NCBI GenBank assembly: GCA_937892015.1
Contig: CALAUY010000031.1
Span: forward strand, 1-22,005
DNA length: 22,005 nt
DNA from: an uncultured Bacteroidales bacterium
Lineage (GTDB): Bacteria; Bacteroidota; Bacteroidia; Bacteroidales; Paludibacteraceae
Direction of reading: 5' to 3'
The notes under the pieces were generated by a model. It was not told where the DNA came from and did no database searches. It was given only the letters and a program-made list of their open reading frames with translations. Position numbers and translations under genes: made by a program. This document shows positions 7,271-14,721 of this stretch, piece after piece; positions within the stretch are counted from its first letter, which is position 1, and each line of letters starts with the position of its first letter.

Positions 7271-10200
7271 ATGGCAATGAGAAAATATTTCATATGGGTG
7301 GCAATACTCGCGGGAGTCCTCTTGTGCGGCACGAAAGTGTCGGCACAAGTGCTTTACTCGTGCGATTTTGAGGATGCCGCAGAGAACGCTCTTTGGGTTA
7401 TCAACAAAACATCCAATGCCCGCCCGCTCGCCAACTACAAGAATATATGGCATATCGGTACAGCGGGCAACTGCGCTGATGGCCTACTGGGCCTGCATAT
7501 ATGTCCACAAGGCGACACCACCCTCAACAGTTCAATCTCGTCCACCACTACCGACTTCATAGTGGCTTATCGCGACAACATCAACTTGGGCATTGCCGGC
7601 ACTTTCTCGCTCAGTTTCGACTGGAAAGGGTCGGGCAAGTCCCTCGACGGACTCTACGTCTATTGGATTCCGAGTTCGTACACCAACAACATTAACTCCA
7701 ATTATGGCACGGCATCTACGCCGGCAGCACTGGACCCGTACCGCCTGACTATTCTGCGCGGAGCTCCTACGTGGCGGAACTACTCCACTACGTTCACGTC
7801 CTCCACTCCGACCGGCAAGTTGCTCTTCATCTGGTTCCAGACGGCCGGCAACGCCATCAACCCGCCTGCAGCTGTGGATAATATCGAGATAGCTCAGACC
7901 TCCTCCACCTGTCCTGCCCCGACGAACTTGACCTACAACGCGACGGGCGGTACGCTCACGTGGACAGGCAGTGCTACCTCGTACGACGTGCGCTACTGCA
8001 ACACGCATACGGGTATCTGGACAACCGACAATGGCGTGACGGGCAATACCTACACCCTACAGAACATTTCCGAGGGAACCTATACGTTCCAGGTACGTGC
8101 CAACTGCGGTGATAATATCCACTCTGCGTGGTCGTCTATCTCGCAGTTTATCTGGATTGCGGGCGTGCGCTGTATCGACCTCTATGATATAGGTGCCAGC
8201 ACTGCCCATACAGGCGTTTGTTATGTGGGGGAGCATACTGCCTATTCGCACACTGCCCTGCAGTGGAGCACCACGCCCCAGATGGTCGATTACGGCCCCT
8301 CTTCCAACGCCAGCATGCACACGCTACATACCCAAGTGGGCGAGATTGACCCCAATACGTCCGATAACGGCGGATTGCTTACTATCCCTGAAGATGAGAT
8401 AGCTACTATCCGGTTGGGCGCATACACGTCGTCCGGTGAAGACGCACGGATAGAATACAAATACAAGGTGCAGAGTGGCATGTCCGACTTGCTCGATTTG
8501 CGGTACGCGTGCGTGCTCGAGTCGGGCGGACATAGTGCCGACAACCCGTTCTTCCAACTGGATATTCTCGACCAGAACGGCCGACAGATAGATGGTTGTA
8601 CACATGCTTATTTCGTGGCGGATATGTCGGGCACGTCCGGCACCGGCTGGCACCAAGAGGGCGACATCTTCTGGTGCGATTGGCGCACAGTGACCGTCTC
8701 ACTGATGCAGTTCGTCGGTCAGACGCTCACCATCCGTCTGACCTCTTCTCGCTGTATCTACGACACCCACTTCGGTTACGCCTATTTCACCCTCAGTTGC
8801 CGCAGCGGTGGCCTTGAGGGCGTTGCGTGCAACGATTTCTCTACCGACCACTTCACTGCCCCGTCGGGCTTCAACTATGAGTGGTACAAGCGCTCCGAAC
8901 CCGGCACCATCCTCAGCACGGACTCCACACTCCATATCAGCAACCAAGATACCGCTATCTATGCGGTCAAAGTGAAATCGAAACTGACTGACGGGTGCTA
9001 TTATATCCTTACAGCCAACCCCAACCCGCGCTTCCCCGAAACGGATGTCACCTATCAGGCCTCACAAGAGAACTGCCAGAACATCGTACGCTTTGCGAAC
9101 AACAGTAGGGTGGTGATTGTCAACCGTTTAGACACCACCATCAAATCGTATTCTGACGACCGGTTAGACGATGTGTTGTGGAACTTCGACGATGGAACGT
9201 CGGTGGTAAGCAACACCGACTCGGTCGTAGAGCATATCTTCCCGCAATCAGGCGGCACGTTCAACGTCAAAGTCAAATCGATGATGAGCGGTGGTATATG
9301 CGAGAACGAGCAGACTTATACGATGACCCTGCCCGAACTGGGCGACAAACGTCAGGAGACAGTCATACAGCACTGTTATTCAGACGGCACACCCTACACG
9401 TATAACGGCATTGCACATACGCAGTCGTTCCAAGATTCTACCATCTATCGCCTTGCCTCGGGATGCGACTCCACCGACGTGATAAGTGTCAATTTCGTGG
9501 AGAAAGTGACGGAAGAACTCTACGACACTATCTGTGCCGAGGTCAACAACTATGTCTATAACGGCACAGTTTATAGCGAGTCGGGCAACTACCCCGTGAA
9601 GTTCTTGTCGCACCTCAATTGCGACTCCATCGTCACGCTCCACCTCTACAAGCACCCGCAACCAATCATCACTGTCGATTCGGCCTTTGCCACTTGTGCC
9701 GACGAGGCATCCGGCATTGCCATCCCGTACTCGCTCAAAGATATGGACATGACAGTGGATAGTATCCACGTTGTGATGGGCGACGAGGCCGTGCAGCACG
9801 GTTTTGAGGCATCGTACGCCTTCAAAGCCGGCGATATACTCAACATCACTTGGCCCGAAGATATCACACCAAACGTCTATCAAGGCAAGGTCATCTTCTC
9901 CTCGCCCATCTGCCGAAGCTATGCTTTCGACTTCAAGATAGAACTCTACTACCCATCTTCCGCCCTCGACCAGAAGAACGGCATCGTCGCGGTGATGAAC
10001 ACCGACTACAACGGCGGGTACGATTTTGTCAGCTACCAGTGGTATCGTAACGGCGAAAGAATGGATGGCGAGACCAAGTCGTACGTGCGCGTCTCAGACG
10101 AAGAGGATATGAACGCCGAGTACTACGTCGTCGTACTGCGTGGCGAAGATAATGTGGTACTCCGCAGTTGCCCCATCATCTACACCGGTGGCGGATGGCG

Positions 10201-10330
10201 TGAAGCACTTGAGGATATACGCGAAGAGTCTGGTGCCGTCAAGGTGCTCAATAATGGCATCCTTTACATCATTCGAGACGGTGTGTGGTACACGGTTCTC
10301 GGCACAACAATAAGAAAATATGTACAGTAA
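7271..10330 (+). CDS. Secreted multidomain adhesin-like protein (copy 2, paralogue of 2120-5245)
   Basis: 1019 residues from the ATG at 7271; ATG 7277 is equally possible and TTG 7265 less likely. A signal peptide ending KVSAQ is followed by the same order as copy 1: choice-of-anchor-like domain, fibronectin-III-like domain (about 214-287), jelly-roll-like region (about 301-520, sharing EIATIRLG, FVGQ and FGYAYF with ELATIRLG, FIGQ and YGYAYF in copy 1), PKD-like domain (about 587-690, FPQSGGTFNVKV against FPQGGGQFPVTL), and repeats ending GCDST and NCDSI. The C-terminus differs: instead of the sorting domain of copy 1 it ends in a 30-residue tail, 990-1019, with NNGILYIIRDG and YTVLGTTIRK. 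Similar tails occur at the ends of other Bacteroidales secreted proteins, but I cannot assign a sorting function to it. No enzyme motif seen. The next gene starts inside its last 11 bases. Confidence 0.75.
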   Translation: MAMRKYFIWVAILAGVLLCGTKVSAQVLYSCDFEDAAENALWVINKTSNARPLANYKNIWHIGTAGNCADGLLGLHICPQGDTTLNSSISSTTTDFIVAYRDNINLGIAGTFSLSFDWKGSGKSLDGLYVYWIPSSYTNNINSNYGTASTPAALDPYRLTILRGAPTWRNYSTTFTSSTPTGKLLFIWFQTAGNAINPPAAVDNIEIAQTSSTCPAPTNLTYNATGGTLTWTGSATSYDVRYCNTHTGIWTTDNGVTGNTYTLQNISEGTYTFQVRANCGDNIHSAWSSISQFIWIAGVRCIDLYDIGASTAHTGVCYVGEHTAYSHTALQWSTTPQMVDYGPSSNASMHTLHTQVGEIDPNTSDNGGLLTIPEDEIATIRLGAYTSSGEDARIEYKYKVQSGMSDLLDLRYACVLESGGHSADNPFFQLDILDQNGRQIDGCTHAYFVADMSGTSGTGWHQEGDIFWCDWRTVTVSLMQFVGQTLTIRLTSSRCIYDTHFGYAYFTLSCRSGGLEGVACNDFSTDHFTAPSGFNYEWYKRSEPGTILSTDSTLHISNQDTAIYAVKVKSKLTDGCYYILTANPNPRFPETDVTYQASQENCQNIVRFANNSRVVIVNRLDTTIKSYSDDRLDDVLWNFDDGTSVVSNTDSVVEHIFPQSGGTFNVKVKSMMSGGICENEQTYTMTLPELGDKRQETVIQHCYSDGTPYTYNGIAHTQSFQDSTIYRLASGCDSTDVISVNFVEKVTEELYDTICAEVNNYVYNGTVYSESGNYPVKFLSHLNCDSIVTLHLYKHPQPIITVDSAFATCADEASGIAIPYSLKDMDMTVDSIHVVMGDEAVQHGFEASYAFKAGDILNITWPEDITPNVYQGKVIFSSPICRSYAFDFKIELYYPSSALDQKNGIVAVMNTDYNGGYDFVSYQWYRNGERMDGETKSYVRVSDEEDMNAEYYVVVLRGEDNVVLRSCPIIYTGGGWREALEDIREESGAVKVLNNGILYIIRDGVWYTVLGTTIRKYVQ

Positions 10331-11297
10331 GAAAAACATAATCCTGCTCCTTTTGTTGTGCTTGGCAACAGGTATGCAGGCCGGTGGACGCAAGTTTAGG
10401 CAAGACCCCGTGAACCATTTCCTCACCCTTTCTCTTGGTGGCGGTGAGGTCAATACGTTGTCGGCTTTTGCTATCCCCGCTTCCAAAGACCTCATGGGCG
10501 CAGATGCAGTCTTTGCTTTGGGGTACGAACTCAGAAAGAAGAGTTTCTTCTTCGGACTCGGAGTACAGGCCGATTTCGACCTCACCCGTCAGCAGTTGGG
10601 CACTTTTGTCGAGAGTGAATGGAGACGAGATTTTGAGAACGACCCGCACGTCTATTCGTATCGGTACACCGATTTTGCAGATGTGCAGCGCAATCTGCAA
10701 CTGGGTGTCCCGGTCTATTTCGGTATGTATTTCAATCCATACATCTACGGAACAGTTGGCGCGAAGTTCGATCTCTGCTTATGGGGCAACCATACAACCA
10801 CAACGCTCCTCTCCACCGACGGAACATATCCGCGCTACGATGAACCGATAACGAATAGTCCGCGCTACGGCTTCTATACAACGGATATCTATTCGTACAC
10901 CGGTGAGGCTAAGCAACCGATGAAAGTGGGGCCCACACTCGAGATTGGTGCCAAAATCCCTCTCTATACACGCACACGACGCATCGGTTTGCGCATCGGA
11001 CTCTATGCCGAGTACCTCTTCCCGCTGGAGTTCTCCAACCAAACGTCCCTCGTTGACTACTCTCGCGTCGATGCCAATCCCGCAACGCTCAATAAGACCG
11101 ACTTGCAAACCAATATCGTCTTTGGGCCGGCGATTGGCTCACCTTATCAACTGCGTGCGGCCCAGAACCTCGAACTCGGAATCAAGGTGACCCTACTCAT
11201 CAACTGCACCGCTGAACACAAGATATGCAACTGCGATAACGAAGCGGGAATACAACCTATTCGATATACCGGTTCGGGGGGTAGAATAGAAAAATAA
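10320..11297 (+). CDS. Outer-membrane beta-barrel protein without OmpA domain
   Basis: 325 residues with a signal peptide (about 1-21). The ATG at 10320 overlaps the previous stop by 11 nt. Blocks such as FALGYELRKKSFFFGLGVQ, LGVPVYFGMYFNPYIYGTVG and GLRIGLYAEYLFPLEF are alternating amphipathic strands. They line up by eye, in the same order, with FGYEWQYKKFLLNVG, MLPVTFGAKFDYWYFLAG and HFRVAAFVDYG of the OmpA-fused barrel at 5263-7230, so I read this as its barrel-only paralogue. A short tail with CNCDNE follows the last strand. It could be a partner or outer-membrane anchor for the adhesin encoded just upstream, by analogy with adhesin/barrel pairs such as SprB/SprF, but I do not see clear PorP/SprF family motifs. 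Last gene of the P1 operon; no GC-rich terminator follows. Confidence 0.7.
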   Translation: MYSKKNIILLLLLCLATGMQAGGRKFRQDPVNHFLTLSLGGGEVNTLSAFAIPASKDLMGADAVFALGYELRKKSFFFGLGVQADFDLTRQQLGTFVESEWRRDFENDPHVYSYRYTDFADVQRNLQLGVPVYFGMYFNPYIYGTVGAKFDLCLWGNHTTTTLLSTDGTYPRYDEPITNSPRYGFYTTDIYSYTGEAKQPMKVGPTLEIGAKIPLYTRTRRIGLRIGLYAEYLFPLEFSNQTSLVDYSRVDANPATLNKTDLQTNIVFGPAIGSPYQLRAAQNLELGIKVTLLINCTAEHKICNCDNEAGIQPIRYTGSGGRIEK

Positions 11298-11309
11298 CAA
11301 AAAAAATGC

Positions 11310-11327
11310 ATTTTTTTGCAAAAAAAT
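11310..11327. repeat. 18-bp palindrome immediately upstream of promoter P2
   Basis: The sequence atttttttgcaaaaaaat is a perfect palindrome touching the TTTG of P2 (11327-11330). Its low complexity (T7-GC-A7) means it may simply be curved upstream DNA that helps the promoter rather than an operator. Confidence 0.5.
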
Positions 11328-11358
11328 TTGCACAATTGAAAAAAAAATTGTAACTTTG
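11327..11358 (+). promoter_or_regulatory. Promoter P2 of the rpmB-rpmG-DUF4295 operon
   Basis: TTTG (11327-11330), 20 bp, TAACTTTG (11351-11358): the same octamer and spacing as P1. Transcription should start near 11365, about 200 nt before the rpmB ATG. Confidence 0.85.
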
Positions 11359-11364
11359 CAGGCT

Positions 11365-11565
11365 TTTTGGTGCATTTTGGGGAGATATCCATTGGGCTGA
11401 ACGGCACGTAAAAAGCTGAAAATAAACATATTGGTACCTGCACGTGAGGGGCAAATAGCTCCTCCTTCATGGTGTGGCTACAGACATCTGCTGCGCACTT
11501 TTGGTACACTTGCAGTCGAGAAAACTGCAACCCGATGAGAAAAGAATTTAAAAATATATACTAAA
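11365..11565 (+). promoter_or_regulatory. Long 5' leader of rpmB, possible ribosomal-protein leader element
   Basis: No convincing gene lies in these roughly 200 bases. Visible structure includes an imperfect direct repeat, TTGGTACCTGCACGTGAG at 11431-11448 and TTGGTACACTTGCAGTCGAG at 11501-11520, and a perfect 7-bp hairpin, TTGCAGT/ACTGCAA (11510-11516 with 11524-11530, 7-nt loop), ending 35 nt before the ATG. Leaders of ribosomal-protein operons are often bound by one of their own products. Here that is inference only. Confidence 0.4.
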
Positions 11566-11805
11566 ATGTCAAAGATTTGTCAAATTACCGGCAAGAAAGC
11601 CATGGGTGGATGCAATGTGTCTCACTCAAAACGTCACACTAAAAGGACGTTTGATGTGAACCTCTTCCACAAGAAGTTCTACTGGGTAGAACAAGATTGC
11701 TGGATCAGCTTAAACGTGAGTGCAGCTGGTCTGAAAACAATTAACAAAATGGGCCTGGACGCAGCACTCAAACAGGCCGCTGAAAAGGGGTACCTTTACG
11801 AATAA
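11566..11805 (+). CDS. rpmB: 50S ribosomal protein L28
   Basis: 79 residues, a normal length for L28. It shows the family N-terminus MSKICQITGKK, the GGCNVSHS loop, KRTFDVNL, and a C-terminal half WISLNVSAAGLKTINKMGLD typical of Bacteroidetes L28. The paired CxxC zinc motif of the C+ form is absent. It is a structural protein of the large ribosomal subunit. First gene after P2, followed 15 nt later by rpmG. Confidence 0.95.
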   Translation: MSKICQITGKKAMGGCNVSHSKRHTKRTFDVNLFHKKFYWVEQDCWISLNVSAAGLKTINKMGLDAALKQAAEKGYLYE

Positions 11806-11820
11806 GCAGGAGGAACAACT

Positions 11821-12009
11821 ATGGCAAAGAAAACCAAAGAAGCACGTGTGCAAGTCATCCTTGAATGCACCGAAATGAAAGCAAGCGGTCTGCCGGGTAC
11901 GTCACGTTACGTCACCACCAAGAACCGCAAGAACACTCCTGATCGTTTGGAACTTAAGAAGTACAATCCTATTCTTAAGAAGTACACCATCCACAAGGAG
12001 ATTAAGTAA
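11821..12009 (+). CDS. rpmG: 50S ribosomal protein L33
   Basis: 62 residues, with VQVILECTEMK, SRYVTTKNRKNTPDRLELKKYNP and a lysine-rich end, all typical of L33. Only one Cys is present, so this is the zinc-free form. A strong AGGAGGA (11808-11814) precedes the ATG by 6 nt. It sits on the large subunit near the E site. Directly downstream of rpmB, as usual in Bacteroidetes. Confidence 0.95.
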   Translation: MAKKTKEARVQVILECTEMKASGLPGTSRYVTTKNRKNTPDRLELKKYNPILKKYTIHKEIK

Positions 12010-12041
12010 TTAACCATCTTAAAAAGAAAGGACATTAGATT

Positions 12042-12194
12042 ATGGCAAAGAAAGCAGTCGCGACCCTGCAAACGGGTAACTCAGGACGTAACCACACCAA
12101 ATGTATTAAGATGGTTAAGTCGCCCAAGACCGGTGCTTACATCTTCCAAGAAGAAATCGTTCCGAACGATAATGTTAAGGAGTTTTTCGCCTAA
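12042..12194 (+). CDS. DUF4295 family small basic protein of the L28-L33 cluster
   Basis: A 50-residue gene: MAKKAVATLQ, then TKCIKMVKSPKTGAYIFQEE, then VPNDNVKEFFA and TAA. The MAKK start, the MVKSPKTGAY block and the VPND motif are characteristic of DUF4295, a family I know as a neighbour of L28 and L33 in Bacteroidetes. AAAGGA (12027-12032) lies 9 nt before the ATG. Its size, charge and constant neighbourhood suggest a ribosome-associated role, but no function can be read from the sequence. It is followed by a strong terminator, so it is the last gene of the cluster here. Confidence 0.9.
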   Translation: MAKKAVATLQTGNSGRNHTKCIKMVKSPKTGAYIFQEEIVPNDNVKEFFA

Positions 12195-12214
12195 TATGGT
12201 GAAAGCATTTTCAG

Positions 12215-12244
12215 AGACCCTCCCTCACATGAGAGGGTCTTTTT
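12215..12244 (+). terminator. Rho-independent terminator of the rpmB operon
   Basis: Perfect 8-bp stem AGACCCTC/GAGGGTCT (12215-12222 with 12233-12240), 10-nt loop, then a U run, 20 nt after the DUF4295 stop. Confidence 0.9.
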
Positions 12245-12282
12245 CCGTTTTTTTAAGCTCTTGAAGCTCAACGAATCACACC

Positions 12283-13233
12283 ATGATAGGCATCATTATC
12301 AACACCAAATCCGGCAAAAAAGCATATCTCAAACAGCGATACTACCTCTTTCAGCTCCTCAAAGAGCGCGGCGAAGCGTACCTCTATCGCATCACCCGTT
12401 ATGCGGGACACGCCACCGAACTGGCACGCGAACTGGCAGAGAAGGAGGGCATCCGGCGCTTTCTTATCTTCGGCGGTGACGGCACCATCAGCGAGACGAT
12501 TAACGGACTGATGTCGGCACGGATTCCCGACCGACAGAACCTACAGTTTGGTATTATGCCGCGAGGTACCGGCAACGACTACGGACGGTTCTGGGGACTT
12601 ACGAAAAAACATCGGCAGTCGCTCGCTCAGTTCTTTGGTGGACGACCTCAACCTGTCGATGTCGGTTGTGTGGAGTACCAACGTAACGGCGAGGTATGTA
12701 AGCACTATTTCGTCAACTCGGTCGGCTTTGGAGTCGATGCCCGCACGTGCGCTTACACATCCGTTATGAAATACTACGTCGGGAGTCACTCCATCAACTA
12801 TTTCTTCTCCCTCATCGCTGCCCTCACTCACCACAAATCCAAACAAGTCAATTTGACGACAGACGAGGGGCTACAGATTTCCGAACCTCTCTTCACGATG
12901 AATATCGGTAACGGGCCATTCTCCGGTGGTGGTATTCGCCAGAACCCCGATGCCGACCCGCGTGACGGCATCTTCCATGCCATGTTCGTCCAAACGCCCA
13001 CGTTCGCGCAAGTGCTGAAAGCCGTACTGCACGTCTTTGACGGCAAACTGACGACACTGCCTTTCATCCATTCCTACACGGCCAAACAGGTGGTGATGGA
13101 CTCGCCCGAAACAGATCCGCTCTCGGGGCAACGTGAGAACCACTTCACTTTCGAGGCCGACGGGATAGTGCTCGATGCATGCGGCCCGCTGAAAATCACG
13201 TGCGAGCATCACGCACTGCAAATAGTCTGTTAG
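12283..13233 (+). CDS. Diacylglycerol kinase / YegS-BmrU family lipid kinase
   Basis: 316 residues, usual for the family. The N-terminal catalytic domain shows IIINTKSGK (residues 4-12), the nucleotide-binding FGGDGTISETINGL (about 65-78) and IMPRGTGNDYGRF (about 92-104). The C-terminal beta-sandwich has VNSVGFGVDA and IGNGPFSGGGIRQNP, which lines the lipid site and metal site in DgkB/YegS. It should phosphorylate diacylglycerol or another membrane lipid using ATP at the cytoplasmic face. The exact lipid is not determinable. It begins 39 nt after the ribosomal terminator. I find no TAnnTTTG promoter in that gap, so transcription may come from readthrough or an unrecognised promoter. It heads a run of seven plus-strand genes. 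Confidence 0.88.
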   Translation: MIGIIINTKSGKKAYLKQRYYLFQLLKERGEAYLYRITRYAGHATELARELAEKEGIRRFLIFGGDGTISETINGLMSARIPDRQNLQFGIMPRGTGNDYGRFWGLTKKHRQSLAQFFGGRPQPVDVGCVEYQRNGEVCKHYFVNSVGFGVDARTCAYTSVMKYYVGSHSINYFFSLIAALTHHKSKQVNLTTDEGLQISEPLFTMNIGNGPFSGGGIRQNPDADPRDGIFHAMFVQTPTFAQVLKAVLHVFDGKLTTLPFIHSYTAKQVVMDSPETDPLSGQRENHFTFEADGIVLDACGPLKITCEHHALQIVC

Positions 13234-13272
13234 TACACCGATTCAGTACACCCATATCTCAACAGCGGCGCA

Positions 13273-14718
13273 ATGGTTTTTTCGGACCTGTTTTTCCTCT
13301 TCGTCTTTCTGCCGGCAGTAGCTATCTGCTACTTATCGGCAACGTGGGTGGACAAGCGGCTCCTTGCCACACCCCTCCGCAAGAGTTTTGCCGCACGCAA
13401 TAGTGTCCTCGTTGTCTTCTCCCTGATTTTCTACGCTTGGGGCGAACCGGTGTATGTGCTCCTGATGCTCGCTTGCGTCTTCTTGACGTACCTCTCCGGC
13501 CGAATCATCGGTGCCGGCACTGCCCACAAGAAAGCCGGACTCGTCTTTGGGCTTGTCTGCAATATCGGCATCCTCAGTATCTTCAAGTACACGAGCATGC
13601 TCGTTGAGACACTCAACCACCTCGGGCTGAACGTGCCTGACCCCAAGATATCTCTACCTATAGGCATCAGTTTCTACGTCTTCCAATCCATCTCTTACCT
13701 CGTCGATATCTATCGCGGCGATTCGCCCGTGCAGAAAAACTTCTTGCGCCTCCTCCTCTATATCTCGATGTTCCCGCAACTCATCGCCGGTCCTATCGTC
13801 CGTTACGGGCGTGTGGCGGAAGAGCTGTCTGACCGCCACGTCTCCTCACGCGACATGGCAGAGGGTATGCAGCGGTTCATGCTCGGATTGGGAAAGAAAG
13901 TGATTCTCGCCAACCAGTTCAGCGAACTGGCAACGCAGTTTATGGGCGGATACGATGCAGTCTCCTCTACCACTGCCGGCGCTTGGATAGGCGTCATTGG
14001 TTTCTCCCTACAGATATATTTCGACTTCTCCGGCTATTCGGATATGGCCATCGGTATCGGTCGCTGTCTGGGCTTCCATTTCAACGAGAACTTCAACCAC
14101 CCGTACATCTGCACCTCTATCACCGACTTCTGGCGGCGTTGGCACATGTCCCTCTGCTCGTTCTTCCGCGACTATGTCTATATCCCGATGGGTGGCAATC
14201 GACGACACCAACCGCTCAATATCTTCGTTGTGTGGTTCCTCACCGGACTTTGGCACGGTGCTGACTGGACTTTCGCCCTTTGGGGCATCTATTTCGCACT
14301 CGTTGTGCTCTTCGAGAAATATGTCTATCTCAAGATTCAGCCTCATATATGGCGACCATTGCAGCATATCTACGCCCTGATGATTATCATCATTGGTCGT
14401 GTGCTCTTCTATTTCGACGACCTCACCACTGTCGGCTCGTTCTATCGGACACTCTTCGGAGGTGCCATCGCCTCGGATTTTGTCGCTGAGTCAGCCATCC
14501 TCAACAATTTCTGGCTCTGGGTGGTGGGTATTCTCTGCTGCTTGCCACTCTTCGATTGGGCTAAACAGTTGCTCGACAAGGTTATCAAGCCTCAATCAAC
14601 AGCCAACGATGTGGTCACCACCGGCGCACAGCTCGTGTTCTCTATCGCCGTGCTCATCCTCAGTGTGGCTCTGCTTGTCGGTGCAACCAACAATGCATTC
14701 ATTTATACTCGGTTCTGA
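13273..14718 (+). CDS. MBOAT family membrane O-acyltransferase (AlgI/DltB/PatA-like)
   Basis: 481 residues and highly hydrophobic, with about 10-12 likely membrane passes. It begins MVFSDLFFLFVFLP, as AlgI-like proteins do. Signature blocks are PQLIAGPIVRY (about 176-186), SITDFWRRWHMSL (about 283-295), YVYIPMGGNR (about 301-310) and GLWHGADWTFALWG (about 326-339), the last holding the conserved MBOAT histidine. Such proteins pass acetyl groups across the inner membrane for O-acetylation of a surface polymer. The next gene, 3 nt downstream, encodes the matching DHHW/AlgJ-type partner. The acceptor could be peptidoglycan, capsule, LPS or teichoic-like glycan; no polysaccharide synthesis genes are adjacent to decide. 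Confidence 0.92.
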   Translation: MVFSDLFFLFVFLPAVAICYLSATWVDKRLLATPLRKSFAARNSVLVVFSLIFYAWGEPVYVLLMLACVFLTYLSGRIIGAGTAHKKAGLVFGLVCNIGILSIFKYTSMLVETLNHLGLNVPDPKISLPIGISFYVFQSISYLVDIYRGDSPVQKNFLRLLLYISMFPQLIAGPIVRYGRVAEELSDRHVSSRDMAEGMQRFMLGLGKKVILANQFSELATQFMGGYDAVSSTTAGAWIGVIGFSLQIYFDFSGYSDMAIGIGRCLGFHFNENFNHPYICTSITDFWRRWHMSLCSFFRDYVYIPMGGNRRHQPLNIFVVWFLTGLWHGADWTFALWGIYFALVVLFEKYVYLKIQPHIWRPLQHIYALMIIIIGRVLFYFDDLTTVGSFYRTLFGGAIASDFVAESAILNNFWLWVVGILCCLPLFDWAKQLLDKVIKPQSTANDVVTTGAQLVFSIAVLILSVALLVGATNNAFIYTRF

Positions 14719-14721
14719 CGC

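Noticed and set aside
12251..12282. Possible promoter for the lipid kinase in the gap after the ribosomal terminator
   Set aside because: T-rich DNA is present but no TAnnTTTG or correctly spaced TTTG could be found.
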